From the NCBI RefSeq assembly GCF_002087295.1, contig NZ_MWVI01000097.1:62001-126000 (forward strand): a DNA stretch of 64,000 bases, read 5' to 3'. Positions 8,780 through 19,196 of this stretch are shown here, one piece after another (the first letter of the stretch is position 1; the number at the start of each line of letters is the position of its first letter). Source of the DNA: Vreelandella lionensis. Lineage in GTDB: Bacteria; Pseudomonadota; Gammaproteobacteria; Pseudomonadales; Halomonadaceae. Below the pieces are notes generated by a model that saw nothing but the letters and a program-made list of their open reading frames with translations, was not told the DNA's origin and did no database searches. Made by a program: the position numbers and the translations under genes.

Positions 8780-10607
8780 GTGATTCGAGAATCTTCGCAA
8801 CATTGCCATCATCGCCCACGTTGACCACGGTAAAACTACCTTGGTAGACAAACTGTTAAGCCAGTCCGGCACGCTCGACCGTAAGGCCGAAGGCCAAGAG
8901 CGTATCATGGACTCTAATGACCAGGAGAAGGAGCGTGGTATTACCATCCTGGCCAAAAACACCGCTATTCAGTGGCAGGATGGTAAATGGTACGGGCTAC
9001 CACATCAACATCGTGGACACCCCTGGGCACGCCGACTTCGGTGGCGAAGTTGAGCGTGTTATGTCCATGGTGGACTCGGTTCTGCTGCTGGTTGACGCCG
9101 TAGACGGCCCGATGCCACAAACCCGCTTCGTTACCCAGAAAGCCTTCTCCCAGGGCCTGAAGCCGATCGTGGTGGTTAACAAAATCGACCGCCCCGGTGC
9201 ACGCCCTGATTGGGTTATCGACCAGATTTTTGATCTGTTCGACAACCTGGGTGCCACTGACGAACAGCTCGATTTCCCGATTATCTACTGCTCGGCGCTG
9301 AACGGTATTGCTGGTATGGATCCGGAAGCGCTGGCCGACAACATGGACCCGATGTTCCAAGCGATTGTGGACATCGTTGAGCCACCGAAAGTTGAAGTTG
9401 ATGGCCCCTTCCAGATGCAGATTTCTGCCTGGACTACAACAGCTACGTCGGCGTTATCGGTCTTGGCCGCATTAAGCGCGGTTCTGTGAAGCCTAACCAG
9501 CAGATTTCAGTCATCAGTGTTGATGGTACGACTCGGAAAGGCAAAATCGGTCAGGTCATGACCCACATGGGCCTTGGGCGAGTTCAAACCACCGAAGCCA
9601 CCGCGGGCGATATCGTATGCATCACAGGCATCGAAGACCTGGCCATCTCGGACACTCTGTGTGACCCGAGCGCCGTTGAAGCGCTGCCGCCGCTGTCTGT
9701 TGATGAGCCGACCGTTTCTATGACCTTCCAGGTCAACGACTCGCCATTCGCGGGTAAAGATGGCAAGTTCGTCACCAGCCGTAACATCAAAGATCGTCTG
9801 GAGCAGGAACTGATTCACAACGTCGCCCTGCGCGTCGAGCAAGGCGAAACACCCGAGAAATTCAAAGTCTCTGGCCGTGGCGAACTGCACCTGTCGGTAC
9901 TGATCGAAACCATGCGTCGTGAAGGCTTCGAGCTGGCCGTTGGCCGTCCGGAAGTTATCATCAAAGAGATCGACGGTGTTAAGCAAGAGCCCTACGAAGA
10001 AGTCATCATCGACTGTGAAGAACAGCACCAGGGCTCCATCATGGAAGAGCTTGGCTACCGTAAAGGTGAGATGACCAACATGAACCCGGATGGTAAAGGC
10101 CGAGTTCGTTTGGACTTCATTATCCCGGCGCGTGGCTTGATCGGTTTCCCTGGCCAGTTCCTGACGCTAACTTCCGGCACCGGCATCCTGACCAGCCGTT
10201 TTGACCACTACGGCCCGCTGAAGCCCGATGCGTCTATCGAGCGTCGTAACGGCGTGCTGGTGTCTATGGTAGGCGGTAAAGCGCTGGCTTACGCACTGTA
10301 CGCCCTTCAGGAGCGCGGCAAGCTCATCATCGACCACGCGACCGAAGTGTACGAGGGCATGCTGATCGGTATTAACAACCGTGCCAACGACATGGTGGTG
10401 AACCCGACCAAGGGTAAAAAGCTCGATAACATGCGCTCTACCGGTAACGATGAGAACATCGTTCTAACGCCGCCGATCAAGTTTACCCTTGAGCAAGCCA
10501 TCGAGTTCCTGGACTCCGATGAGCTGGTAGAAGTCACGCCCAGCCACATCCGCCTGCGCAAGAAGCACCTGACCGAAAACGAGCGTAAGCGCGCTAGCAA
10601 AAAGTAA
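8780..10607 (+). CDS. typA: ribosome-associated GTPase TypA/BipA (three apparent indels)
   Basis: Translation-factor-like GTPase that helps 50S assembly and stress or cold adaptation. G-domain motifs: AHVDHGKTT (P-loop), RGITI, DTPGH, NKIDRPG. Middle: [21 protein letters not shown]; end: the family-specific C-terminal domain with [16 protein letters not shown]. The likely start is GTG at 8780 ([17 protein letters not shown] after removing one C near 8786). A G is extra near 8992 and a C is missing near 9430. With these three changes 608 residues result, equal to the family. A TATAAT at 8744-8749 may be its -10 box. Divergent from birA. Confidence 0.95.
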
Positions 10608-11032
10608 AGCTACCCCCGCCTCATTCACGAGGGCGCTGATTGAGCGGTCTGAAGGTACTGGCTGTTGGCATTGCTTATCAGGATTCGCATCTTCAGCGCG
10701 AGTGGCTGTTGAGTAATGCCAAAACGCTGGAATTTTCCCGCTTTCTTATAGCTCTTTGGAATCAATTGCGGCCGTCCAAGCAGCCGCGACAGCGTGGCTT
10801 GAGACGGCCGGTCCTGGACCAGGGGCGTCATGCCGCGTGCATCGCCGTTGCATGAGGGCGTCCAGATGGATAGGCTTTCACCCATAGCGGATGGCTCTCT
10901 TGGTTCAGGTTCTTGGCGGAACACACTGAATTTTCAAGAGAATACCATTCGCTATCTTCGTTATCAGGTCGGCCTCATGAATAAGCCGGGCTTAATCTGG
11001 AACCGTCACGCCAAAAACACAAGCAACGGTTT
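10608..11032. other. 425-base spacer without a recognisable gene
   Basis: Between typA and a small minus-strand membrane protein. Both strands carry an open frame (plus 10640-10855; minus 10625-10924), but neither has a family signature or a convincing ribosome-binding site. The minus frame contains PSQATLSR, faintly like a motif in some DDE transposases, which is too little to call a remnant. No clear terminator for typA is seen. Confidence 0.4.
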
Positions 11033-11281
11033 CTAACACTCGTGGTTTTCTGACGCCGACGCGTCTAGTCGCTCTGCCAAGCGCTTCTGGCGGCGCTTGT
11101 TGCGGTACATACGCACCAGCGCAATGACCAGTGCACACGCCACCATAGCGGCCAGCACACCGCCCTGCCAGGGGCGTGCTGCGTCGCCGAGGACGGTTTC
11201 GAGGGTAATGATGAGCGCCAGGCCAAGTGCCTGGGTACCTATGGCCAGGGCGCGCAGGGTGTCAAAAGAGGATTGCGGCAT
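11033..11281 (-). CDS. small two-helix membrane protein, unknown function
   Basis: 82 residues starting MPQSSFDTLRALAIG at 11281, six bases after CGGAG; two in-frame ATGs further upstream (11287, 11296) have poorer ribosome-binding sites. Two hydrophobic segments are seen, LGLALIITLETVLG and GGVLAAMVACALVIALV, followed by a strongly basic tail (RMYRNKRRQKRLAERL) expected on the cytoplasmic side. Divergent from the TlpA fusion gene, with 66 bases between the starts. I do not recognise the family; a role as a small envelope protein is only a guess from topology. Confidence 0.6.
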   Translation of the reverse strand: MPQSSFDTLRALAIGTQALGLALIITLETVLGDAARPWQGGVLAAMVACALVIALVRMYRNKRRQKRLAERLDASASENHEC

Positions 11282-11347
11282 CGACATCTCCGTCATGTGA
11301 AGCGTGCATGGTATGGTGGCCCAGTGTACCTGCTTATCGGAACGACT

Positions 11348-12151
11348 ATGAATGCCATTGCTCTCGGTCCACTGCTGATTTCCACACCCCGCCTCTATGC
11401 CTTTGGCTGTGCACTGCTGCTGCTTGTCAGTAGTCGCTACCTGCTGGGGCTGCCCGCTAAGCAGCATGGCCGTTGGTTTAATGGCTTGCTGGTGGTGTGG
11501 CTACTGGGGGCACGCGTGGCGTTTGTGGCCCTTAACTGGGAGAGTTATAGCGCTACCCCGCTCGACGCCCTAAAAGTGTGGCAGCCGGGCTATCACGCGC
11601 TGGGTGGACTACTTGCCGGTTTACTGTGGACCGGCTGGACACTGCGTGCACGTCTGCTGGCGATGATCGGCGGACTCGCCATGACGGTAGGGGCCGTTAG
11701 CCTCTGGTTGGTGCTGGTCACGCTGGCCCCGCTAGGCCAGCAATTTGCCGTGGCATCACTGCCCGACGTCACCCTGGAAGACCTCGATGGAAACGCGGTT
11801 AGTCTCTCCTCGCTGACGAATCAAGATGAGCTCATTATCGTGAATTTATGGGCCACCTGGTGTCCCCCCTGCCTGCGTGAAATGCCGCTGCTGGAAGAGG
11901 CCGACCAGCGCGAGGGCGTTACTGTCGTGGTGGCCAATCAGGGCGAGGACTTACTACCTATCGCACGCTACCTAGACGAGCAGTCGCTGAGCTTTCGCTA
12001 CCCGTTGCGCGACCCACAGCAAACCCTAATGGCCCAGTTTCAAGCCCCAGGCCTCCCCACTACTGTGCTATTTGACCAGACAGGCAAGACGCTGGACGTC
12101 CATGTGGGAGAGCTCACTCGAGCACAGTTAGAGCGCTGGTTAAGCGATTGA
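11348..12151 (+). CDS. membrane-anchored TlpA-type thioredoxin with Lgt-like N-terminal domain
   Basis: 267 residues. The first half is a polytopic membrane domain (four or five hydrophobic segments between residues 5 and 130) with spacing reminiscent of prolipoprotein diacylglyceryl transferase. The second half is a TlpA/ResA-like thioredoxin domain: LPDVTLEDLDGN, then WATWCPPCLREMP with the CPPC active site, and a cis-proline region GLPTTVLF. It should act in the periplasm as a disulfide reductase, for example in cytochrome c maturation. The start ATG at 11348 is chosen because upstream in-frame sequence is not hydrophobic or conserved. The membrane domain probably serves as anchor or electron route; lipoprotein modification is not implied. 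Confidence 0.8.
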   Translation: MNAIALGPLLISTPRLYAFGCALLLLVSSRYLLGLPAKQHGRWFNGLLVVWLLGARVAFVALNWESYSATPLDALKVWQPGYHALGGLLAGLLWTGWTLRARLLAMIGGLAMTVGAVSLWLVLVTLAPLGQQFAVASLPDVTLEDLDGNAVSLSSLTNQDELIIVNLWATWCPPCLREMPLLEEADQREGVTVVVANQGEDLLPIARYLDEQSLSFRYPLRDPQQTLMAQFQAPGLPTTVLFDQTGKTLDVHVGELTRAQLERWLSD

Positions 12152-12264
12152 CCACGATAGACCTTAATACCCCCGTTGCTTTGCGTTAGAATCCCCCGCC
12201 CTGTTTGCCACTGGTGACCTGCCCAGCGGCGTACGACCGATTTTGACGACTTCCTCGAGGCATC

Positions 12265-15211
12265 ATGAGCGATTTTTCTCCCGGCCAGCGCTGGATTAGC
12301 GACGGCGAGGCTGAGCTTGGACTCGGCACCGTGCTTAACTGCGACGCCCGTAGCGTTACCATCTTGTTCAGTGCCAGCCAGGAAACCCGTACCTACAACA
12401 CCCGCCAAGCACCGCTCACCCGCGTCATGTTCGGCAGCGGCGACCGCGTGCTCTCTGCCGACGGCTGGCAGATGATCGTTGATGACAGCAAAGAGACCCG
12501 CGGCCTGATCACCTACATTGGTGAAGATAGCGAAGGCAACCTGCGCGAACTGCCTGAGGCGAAGCTGGCCGACACCATGCAGTTTGACCAAGCCCGTGAC
12601 CGCCTGCTGACCGGTCAGGTAGACCGTAACGACTGGTTTGATCTGCGCTTTCGTACGCTGCACCACTATCAGCGCATTGAGCAGCACAGCGCGCTGGGCT
12701 TTGCTGGGCCACGTATTGATCTCATTCCCCACCAGCTCTATATCGCCGACGAAGTGGCCGGACGCCATGCGCCGCGGGTACTGCTGGCCGACGAGGTAGG
12801 CCTGGGCAAAACCATTGAGGCGGGCTTGATTCTCCACCGCCTGCTGCTGGCAGGCCGGGTAGAGCGCGCGCTGATTCTGGTGCCCGACAGCCTGACCCAC
12901 CAGTGGCTGGTAGAGCTGCTGCGCCGTTTCTCACTAAACGTGACACTGCTGGACGAGCACCAGAGCCAAGCCCACGGCAGCGCCAACCCGTTCGAGAGCG
13001 CCCAGCTCGTGCTGGCCAGCCAAGGCTGGCTGTTCGCCAACATTCATCGCCAGGACCAAGCCCTGGCCAGCCGCTTCGACCTGCTGATTGTCGATGAAGC
13101 GCATCACCTGGACTGGAGCCCAGAAAGCAGCGGCCCCGGCTACCAGTGCGTGGAACAGCTCGCCTCTGAGATCCCGGGCTTGCTGCTGCTCACCGCCACG
13201 CCAGAACAGAATGGGGCTGGAGAGCCACTTCGCGCGCCTGCGCCTGCTGGATGCCGAGCGCTACCACGATATCGAGCGCTTCAAAGAGGAGGAGCAGCAC
13301 TACGTGGCGGTGGCCGAGGCCATCGATGCTCTCGAGGAACTGCCCCAGACCGCGAGCGCCCGTGAACGCGTCGCCGCCGTAGCCGACGACCGAGATAGCC
13401 AAGCGCTGCTCGCCACGCTGTGCCACCCAGAGGCAAGCCCTGAGCAGCAGGACGCCGCCCGCGTCCAGCTGCGCGATGCGCTGTTAGACCGCCATGGCAC
13501 CGGCCGCGTGATGTTCCGCAACAGCCGCCGCCATGTGGGTGGCTTCCCTGAGCGCCGCCTGCACTTGGCCGAGTTGGAGCTGCCGTCGGCTTACCGCCGC
13601 GTGTTGCGCCGCCTGGAGCGCGACGACGACTACCTGGACGAGCTGCTGATCGAAACCGGCATGGACCACCCGGACGTACTGATCTACCCGGACGCCATGT
13701 ACCGCGAGTTAAGCAACGATCCGCTGAACACCGAGTCCTGGTGGCATATCGACCCCCGCGTCAACTGGCTGCTGGAAAAACTCAGCGACGACAGCGAGAC
13801 GGGCTTTGCCAACGACAAAGTACTGGTCATTGCCCACCATCGCGAAACCGCCGAAGGGCTCGCGGAGGGCCTGCGGGTCTTGGGCGGCTACCATGCGCCG
13901 GTCTTCCACGAAGGGCTGTCGCTCGTCGAGCGCGACCGAGCCGCCGCCGCGTTTGCCGATGAAGAGGATGGCTGCCAGGTCTTGGTGTGTTCTGAGATTG
14001 GCTCCGAAGGGCGTAACTTCCAATTCTGCCGCCACCTGGTCATGTTCGACATGCCGCAGCACCCCGACCAGCTAGAGCAGCGTATTGGCCGCCTTGACCG
14101 GATCGGCCAGCGCCACGCCATCGAGCTGCACGTGCCCAACTTCACCGGCAGCCCCAGCGAGCGTCTGATGCGTTGGTACCACGAGGGTATGGATGCCTTC
14201 AGCGCGCCCCATGGGGTGGGCAGCGACCTGTTCGGTGCTTTTGGCGATGCCCTGGCCGAGGCGCTGCTCGACGATGAAGCGCTCGACGAGATTAGCGAAG
14301 AGACGCGCGAGATGTTCACTGCCAAGCTGTCCGAACGGGATGCGGGTCGCAACCGCCTGCTGGAGCTTAATGCTTGCCGCCCAGCACGAGCACAGCAGGT
14401 GATTGAGGCGGTACGCGAGCTGGACGAGGACCCGGCACTGCCCCGCTACGTGGAGCGCGCGCTGGATATCTTCGGGGTCGATAGCCAGGAGATCGGCAAT
14501 GGCCTGCTCCACCTTCAGCCCAGCCAGCATATGCTGGATGGCCTGCCGGGGCTGGTAAAAGGCGAAGAGGGCTTTTCCGCCACCTATAGCCGCACTCAGG
14601 CGCTGGCGCGGGATGATGTTCAGCGGCTCTCCTGGGAACACCCGCTGCTGCGCGAAATGATGGGCCGCATTCTCGACGGCACCATGGGCAACACGGCGCT
14701 GGCGCTGCTGCGCCACCCAGCGATCCCCAGCGGGCGCTTAATGGCGGAACTGGTGTTCCGCACCCACTGCCCGGCACCCAAATCGCTGCACCTGAACCGC
14801 TTTTTGCCACCCACCGCCGTGCGGGTACTGTTGGATGAATCAGGGGCTAACCTGACCAGCAAGATCTCCTTCACCGGGCTGGGCAAAAATCTGCAGAAGG
14901 TGAACAATTCGCTTGCACGGGACTTGATCAAACGCCGCCATGACCAGCTACGCGAACTCCTCCCACAAGGGGAAGGAGAAGCCGAACGGGAGCTGCCGAG
15001 CATTGTTGAGGCCGCTGAAACCCGTATGCGTGCCCAACTGGATGCCGAGCGGGCCCGCCTGACGGCGCTGGCAGAGCACAATCCGGCAGTACGCAGCGAA
15101 GAGCTGGAAGCGCTGAAACAGGAGCGCCAAGCACTGAGCAGCGCGATTGAGAATACCCGCCTGCGGCTTGACTCCGTACGGGTCATTATCACCGTCGACC
15201 CGACCGCTTGA
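12265..15211 (+). CDS. rapA: RNA polymerase-associated ATPase RapA/HepA (one frameshift)
   Basis: Swi2/Snf2-family ATPase that recycles RNA polymerase after termination. N-terminal Tudor-like domain begins MSDFSPGQRWISDGEAELG. Helicase motifs: DEVGLGKTIEAG (Walker A), DEAHHLDW (Walker B), LTATPEQ; in the second lobe IAHHRETAEG, SEIGSEGRNFQF and EQRIGRLDRIGQ. A coiled RapA C-terminal region ends VIITVDPTA. The frame changes near 13211; removing one A from CAGAATGGGG gives TPEQMGLESHFARLRLLD, and the whole is 981 residues, slightly longer than in E. coli. Monocistronic, facing the convergent epimerase gene. Confidence 0.95.
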
Positions 15212-15236
15212 ACTAGGCAAGTACCCGCTGGTGGCG

Positions 15237-16139
15237 CTATAAAATCGCCGCCAGCGCTTGCTTCAGCGTCGGGTATTGGAAATGAAAGCCTGCCTCGCTC
15301 AAGCGCGCCGGGCGCATATCCGCACCGGTAAGCAGCAGTTGTGACATCTCCCCAAAGCCCGCTTTCAGCACAAAAGCGGGCACCGGAAACATGGCCGGAC
15401 GATGCAGCTGCTTGGCCAGCGCTTGGGTGAATTCGGCGTTGGTCACCGGATGCGGTGCGCTGCCGTTAAAGGCACCTGACAAGGTCGGCTCGTTGATCAG
15501 AAACATAATCGCCGCTACCAAGTCATCCCGGTGAATCCAGGGCATGAACTGCTGACCATCACCAAATCGCCCGCCTAGGCCGAGTTTGAACGGCGGCAGC
15601 ATTTTCTGCAGTGTACCGCCCCCCGCTTCGAGCACCAGCCCAATACGCAGAATCGCCAGCCGGATGCCCATCGTCTCCACGGGCTTGGCCGCCGCTTCCC
15701 ACTGAGCGCACAACCGATGGGCGAACTCGTCATGGGGCGTGGTGGATTCATCCACCACTTTGCTGCCCTGATCACCGTAGTAGCCCATGGCCGAACCGCT
15801 CACCATCACTTTCGGTAAGGGCTGACCATTGGCCGCCAGCTGCTCACAGAGCGCAATCAGCTGCTGAGTACTTTCCGCCCGTGAACGAATCAGCCGCTCT
15901 TTCTGCTCGGCGCTCCAGCGCTTTGCCGCGATGGACTCCCCCGCTAGGTTTACCAACGCATCCGGCGGTGTATCCACAAAGGCTTGGGCACTATCACGGA
16001 TATCGCATGCCTTGGGTAGTTTTCCCCGCACGTCGTGGGGCGTGCGAGATACCACCTGTACATCGTGCCCCTGGGCAATGAGCTGTTGGCAGAGCCGTTG
16101 GCCTACAAAGCCGCTTCCCCCGGTAATTAATACCCGCAT
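15237..16139 (-). CDS. TIGR01777-type NAD-dependent epimerase (YfcH-like)
   Basis: Extended short-chain dehydrogenase fold, 300 residues, intact. N-terminal dinucleotide motif TGGSGFVGQRL; LVNLAGESIAAKRWS is the family signature; SGSAMGYYGDQG contains the catalytic YYGD region in place of a classical YxxxK; the C-terminal DUF1731 domain reads PVPAFVLKAGFGEMSQLLLTGAD. Substrate unknown; relatives are called sugar-nucleotide epimerase or cell-division inhibitor SulA by old misannotation. It is convergent with rapA (25 bases between stops) and divergent from the light-stress cluster. Confidence 0.93.
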   Translation of the reverse strand: MRVLITGGSGFVGQRLCQQLIAQGHDVQVVSRTPHDVRGKLPKACDIRDSAQAFVDTPPDALVNLAGESIAAKRWSAEQKERLIRSRAESTQQLIALCEQLAANGQPLPKVMVSGSAMGYYGDQGSKVVDESTTPHDEFAHRLCAQWEAAAKPVETMGIRLAILRIGLVLEAGGGTLQKMLPPFKLGLGGRFGDGQQFMPWIHRDDLVAAIMFLINEPTLSGAFNGSAPHPVTNAEFTQALAKQLHRPAMFPVPAFVLKAGFGEMSQLLLTGADMRPARLSEAGFHFQYPTLKQALAAIL

Positions 16140-16259
16140 GGTGTCACTCCTTTGGCGTTGGACGTCACTTGCGCCAGCGTAGTCGCCACGACTGATCCAT
16201 CAGATGGTTGATATCAAAAAGTGGTCACCGCACCGTCGCGCACGTTGCATAGCGCTTAA

Positions 16260-16290
16260 TTGTACAATACTTATACATAACTGCTACAAT
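16260..16290 (+). promoter_or_regulatory. TTGTACAA palindrome and possible MerR-type promoter
   Basis: TTGTACAA (16260-16267) is a perfect palindrome. Its TTGTAC can serve as a -35 box with TACAAT (16285-16290) as -10, 19 bases apart. Over-long 19-20 base spacers are typical of promoters activated by MerR-family proteins. It would drive the degenerate FAD oxidoreductase gene that follows. The same octamer recurs before the MerR gene (16657-16664), so a shared operator is inferred. Confidence 0.45.
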
Positions 16291-16396
16291 AAATTTAGTT
16301 GAGCACTACCTTACTCGCGAGGATTTATGGCTGAACCGGCAAGTGTAACCTTCACTCCCTCCACCGCGCCCACCTTTGCGAGCAAAGTTGCCGACT

Positions 16397-16593
16397 GAAC
16401 AGTATGGCCACTTCGATCATGTGGTGATCAGCGCGCCGCCTCCCCAGGCAAAAGCGCTGCGGGCAGTCAGTCATTCTTATACAGCGAGCGCGGTTTATGG
16501 CTATACGGCGGCAGCTTTCGTGGCAGCCGCGTGGAGGATGCATGGCTCTCCGGTGACGAGTTGGGAGAGGCATTATTAGGCCGGTCGGTCTAA
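16397..16593 (+). pseudogene. remnant of an FAD-dependent oxidoreductase (C-terminal fragments)
   Basis: Two fragments in different frames match the end of renalase-like FAD/NAD(P) oxidoreductases: YGHFDHVVISAPPPQAKAL (from 16403), typical of the strand before the last FAD contacts, and LYSERGLWLYGGSFRGSRV then EDAWLSGDELGEALL up to TAA at 16591, the C-terminal FAD-binding end. About 60 residues that should lie between and all of the N-terminal Rossmann domain are missing, so this is a decayed or deleted gene and not a simple frameshift. An open frame from ATG 16327 (MAEPASVTF...) stops just before it and is not recognisable. Confidence 0.7.
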
Positions 16594-16635
16594 TGGAAGC
16601 TAACGCGAGGCCACACCCAAAGGGACACAGCAAAG

Positions 16636-16677
16636 GTTGTACCTAGTAGCCACAAGTTGTACAAAGGTGCCTATAAT
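16636..16677 (+). promoter_or_regulatory. GTTGTAC direct repeats and -10 box before the MerR gene
   Basis: GTTGTAC occurs at 16636-16642 and 16656-16662, exactly 20 bases apart (two helical turns); the second is part of a TTGTACAA palindrome. A TATAAT follows at 16672-16677 without a good -35 at normal distance. Repression by a CarH/LitR-like regulator that covers the promoter is inferred; MerR-family light regulators in myxobacteria and pseudomonads act this way. Confidence 0.45.
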
Positions 16678-16820
16678 AGCGTGAACCTATCTAACCGATT
16701 AGGTGCTATTCAGCAAATCGCTACACGACTAAGTGGCCTAGCGCCGAACTGGTGCGACAACACGGCCACCGCAATTATTGACAGACCCTTGCGGCATTTG
16801 CCGCAGGCAACCAAGAGGCA

Positions 16821-17750
16821 ATGGCGCCCATGAGCAACAAGGCGACCCACCCACCCGATACCCCGCTCTATCCGATTCGGGAAGTTTCCCGCTTAACGGG
16901 TGTGAACTCGGTCACCCTGCGCGCCTGGGAGCGACGCTACGGATTAATTCGCCCCCAGCGGACCCCTAAGGGTCACCGGCTCTATGCCCAGGACGATATC
17001 AGCCGTATTGAACGCATTCTCCAGTGGCTCAACCGAGGCGTGCCGGTCAGCCAGGTCGCCGACCTGCTTGACCAGCCCGAAACGGTAGAGGCCCCCGCCC
17101 CAGATGCGGGGACTGGTCTAGCCAGCGCCAGCAGCTTCTGGCGGTCATTGAAGCCGTCGACCTTCCCAAGCTGGAAGCGCTCTACCATCAAAGCCTAGCG
17201 CTCTATCCGCTAAGCGTGGCGATTAACGAGCTGTGGCAGCCCGTCATTCTAACCCTAGAAGCTAAATGGGCGGCGCAGCCAGATGATTTGGTGCGCCGCA
17301 CCTTTGAGGCCTTTTTGCGTAGTCAGGTGGGTACTCGCCTGCACTACGCCAACCAGGCAACCCGCGGCCCGCTGATTCTGCTCAGCGCCATGCCCGATGA
17401 CCCAGGCCCGCTGTGGGTACTGATGAGTGCACTGATGGCCAGCGAGCAGGGCTACCGAGTCCAGCTGTTTGATCATTCGCTGGCACTCGAAGACCTTGCA
17501 CAAGCGGTGTCTCGCCTGCACTCCTCAATGGTTCTGCTCTCTAGCGGCCAGCGGGAAATGCGACAACTATATTCGCGTAGCGCTACCCAAAGCCGCTGAA
17601 GCGCTGGGCGTGACTATCGGCGTATGCGGTGAAGTCGCGCGCCTGCGTGAGAACGATCTGCGCGACGGTCCTGTTCATATGCTGGGCGACGATCTACCCC
17701 AGGCGATCGCCCGACTACGCCCTCTGCTGCGTGAATCAGGCATTCTTTAA
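16821..17750 (+). CDS. MerR-family regulator, CarH/LitR-like architecture without a clear B12 motif (two frameshifts)
   Basis: 309 residues after correction. N-terminal MerR DNA-binding domain: YPIREVSRLTGVNSVTLRAW, then ERRYGLIRPQRTPKGHRLY. The rest resembles the helical plus cobalamin-binding part of CarH/LitR photoreceptors: ELWQPVILTLEAKW, SRLHSSMVLLSSG, and a C-terminal VTIGVCGEVARLREND. The expected D/ExHxxG cobalamin ligand motif is not seen; the equivalent stretch reads MPDDPGPLWVLMSAL, with no histidine. One base is missing near 17110 and one is extra near 17560. ATG 16821 or 16830 may be the start. It heads the photolyase operon, 33 bases before phr, and probably controls it. Confidence 0.85.
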
Positions 17751-17783
17751 GCGCACGAAAAGTCGCCAACCTAAGGGCTTTGC

Positions 17784-19196
17784 ATGAACCTGCAGCTTGT
17801 TTGGTTTCGCAGTGATCTACGTATTCATGACAATGCCGCACTCGCCGCCGCTGCCGCCAAAGGGCCGGTAGTGGCGGTTTTTTTGCGTAGCATTGAGCAG
17901 TGGCGTGACCACGGCCACGGCGCAAATAAGCTCGATTTCTGGGCGCGTGGTGTTAGCGCGCTTAAGGCCTCGCTCAATGGCTTGAATATTCCGCTGTTGC
18001 ATCGCGATATTGGGCGTTTCGACGACGCCCCCAAGGCGCTTTTAGAGGTTGCCCGCGAGCATGGCATCAAGCAGCTCCACTTCAATTATTAGTATCCGCT
18101 GAACGAGCAGCGCCGCGACCAGTCGGTGCTGGAGACTTTTCAGCAGGCCGGTATTACCGCCCAAGGCCATCACGACGCGGTGGCGTTTGCCCCCGGTACC
18201 TTGCAGACAGGCAAAGGCGACTACTACGGCGTCTTCACGCCGTTTTCAAAAGCGTGGCACAAGCAAGTTACCGCCGAGCAGTTAGCCCTGCGCGACACGC
18301 CCAGCGTGCAGTCACCGCTAGCCATTGACAGTGATCCATTACCAGCACTGCCAACGCTAGATGATGAGCCGCTGGATGGGCGTCTCTGGCCTGCGGGTGA
18401 AAATGCTGCCAGCGATAACCTTGAGCGTTTTTTACGCTTTCGGGGTCGTCACTATAAAGATCAGCGTGACTTTCCTAAGGTGCGCGGCACGAGCGAGCTT
18501 TCGCCCTACTTAGCGCTGGGCGTTATTTCCCACCGCCAGTGCCTGCAAGCGGTCATGAGCGAAAACGGCGGGCACCTTGCCGATGGCGATGCAGGCCTTA
18601 CCACCTGGGTAAACGAACTCATCTGGCGCGGGTTTTATCAGCATGTAGCGGTCGGCTTTCCTCAGGTATGCCGCTACCAGCCGTTTCAAGCGCACACCAA
18701 GCAGTTGCAATGGCGGGATGACGACGAAGGGTTTGCCGCCTGGTGCGAAGGCCGCACCGGTTATCCGATTGTGGATGCCGCCATGCGCCAGCTAGTGACG
18801 ACCGGCTGGATGCACAATCGCCTGCGAATGATTACGGCCATGTTTCTCAGCAAGCATCTGCTGATTGACTGGCGGCGGGGCGAAGCCTTTTTTATGCGCC
18901 ACTTGGTCGATGGCGAGTTTTGCGCCAATAACGGCGGCAGGCAGTGGGAAGCCTCAACGGGGACCGATGCGGCACCTTACTTCCGCATTTTCAACCCCAC
19001 GACCCAATCCACGCGCTTCGACCCAGGCGGCGAATTTATTGCTCAGTGGCTACCCGAGCTCAAGACGTTGCCTGCCAAAGCGCGCCATGCGCCGCCTCAG
19101 GACATGCTCAACCCGATTGACTACCCAGCGCCCATCGTTGACCACAAAGCGGCTCGCCAGCGGGCGCTGGATGCCTTCAAAGCGCTCTCCAAATAA
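17784..19196 (+). CDS. phr: deoxyribodipyrimidine photolyase, with in-frame amber codon
   Basis: Class I CPD photolyase that splits UV-induced pyrimidine dimers with blue light using FADH-. N-terminal antenna domain LQLVWFRSDLRIHDN; C-terminal FAD domain with GYPIVDAAMRQL, TGWMHNRLRMITAMFLSKHL and YFRIFNPTTQS. A TAG at 18090-18092 follows LHFNY; the same frame continues YPLNEQRRDQSVLE, so one codon (Gln or Glu in relatives) reads as stop. Without it 470 residues, the normal length. Second gene of the light-stress cluster. Confidence 0.94.

Noticed and set aside
10625-10924. Minus-strand open frame with PSQATLSR, as a transposase remnant
   Set aside because: Only eight residues resemble a transposase motif, the rest matches nothing I know, there are no terminal repeats, and the plus strand is equally open.
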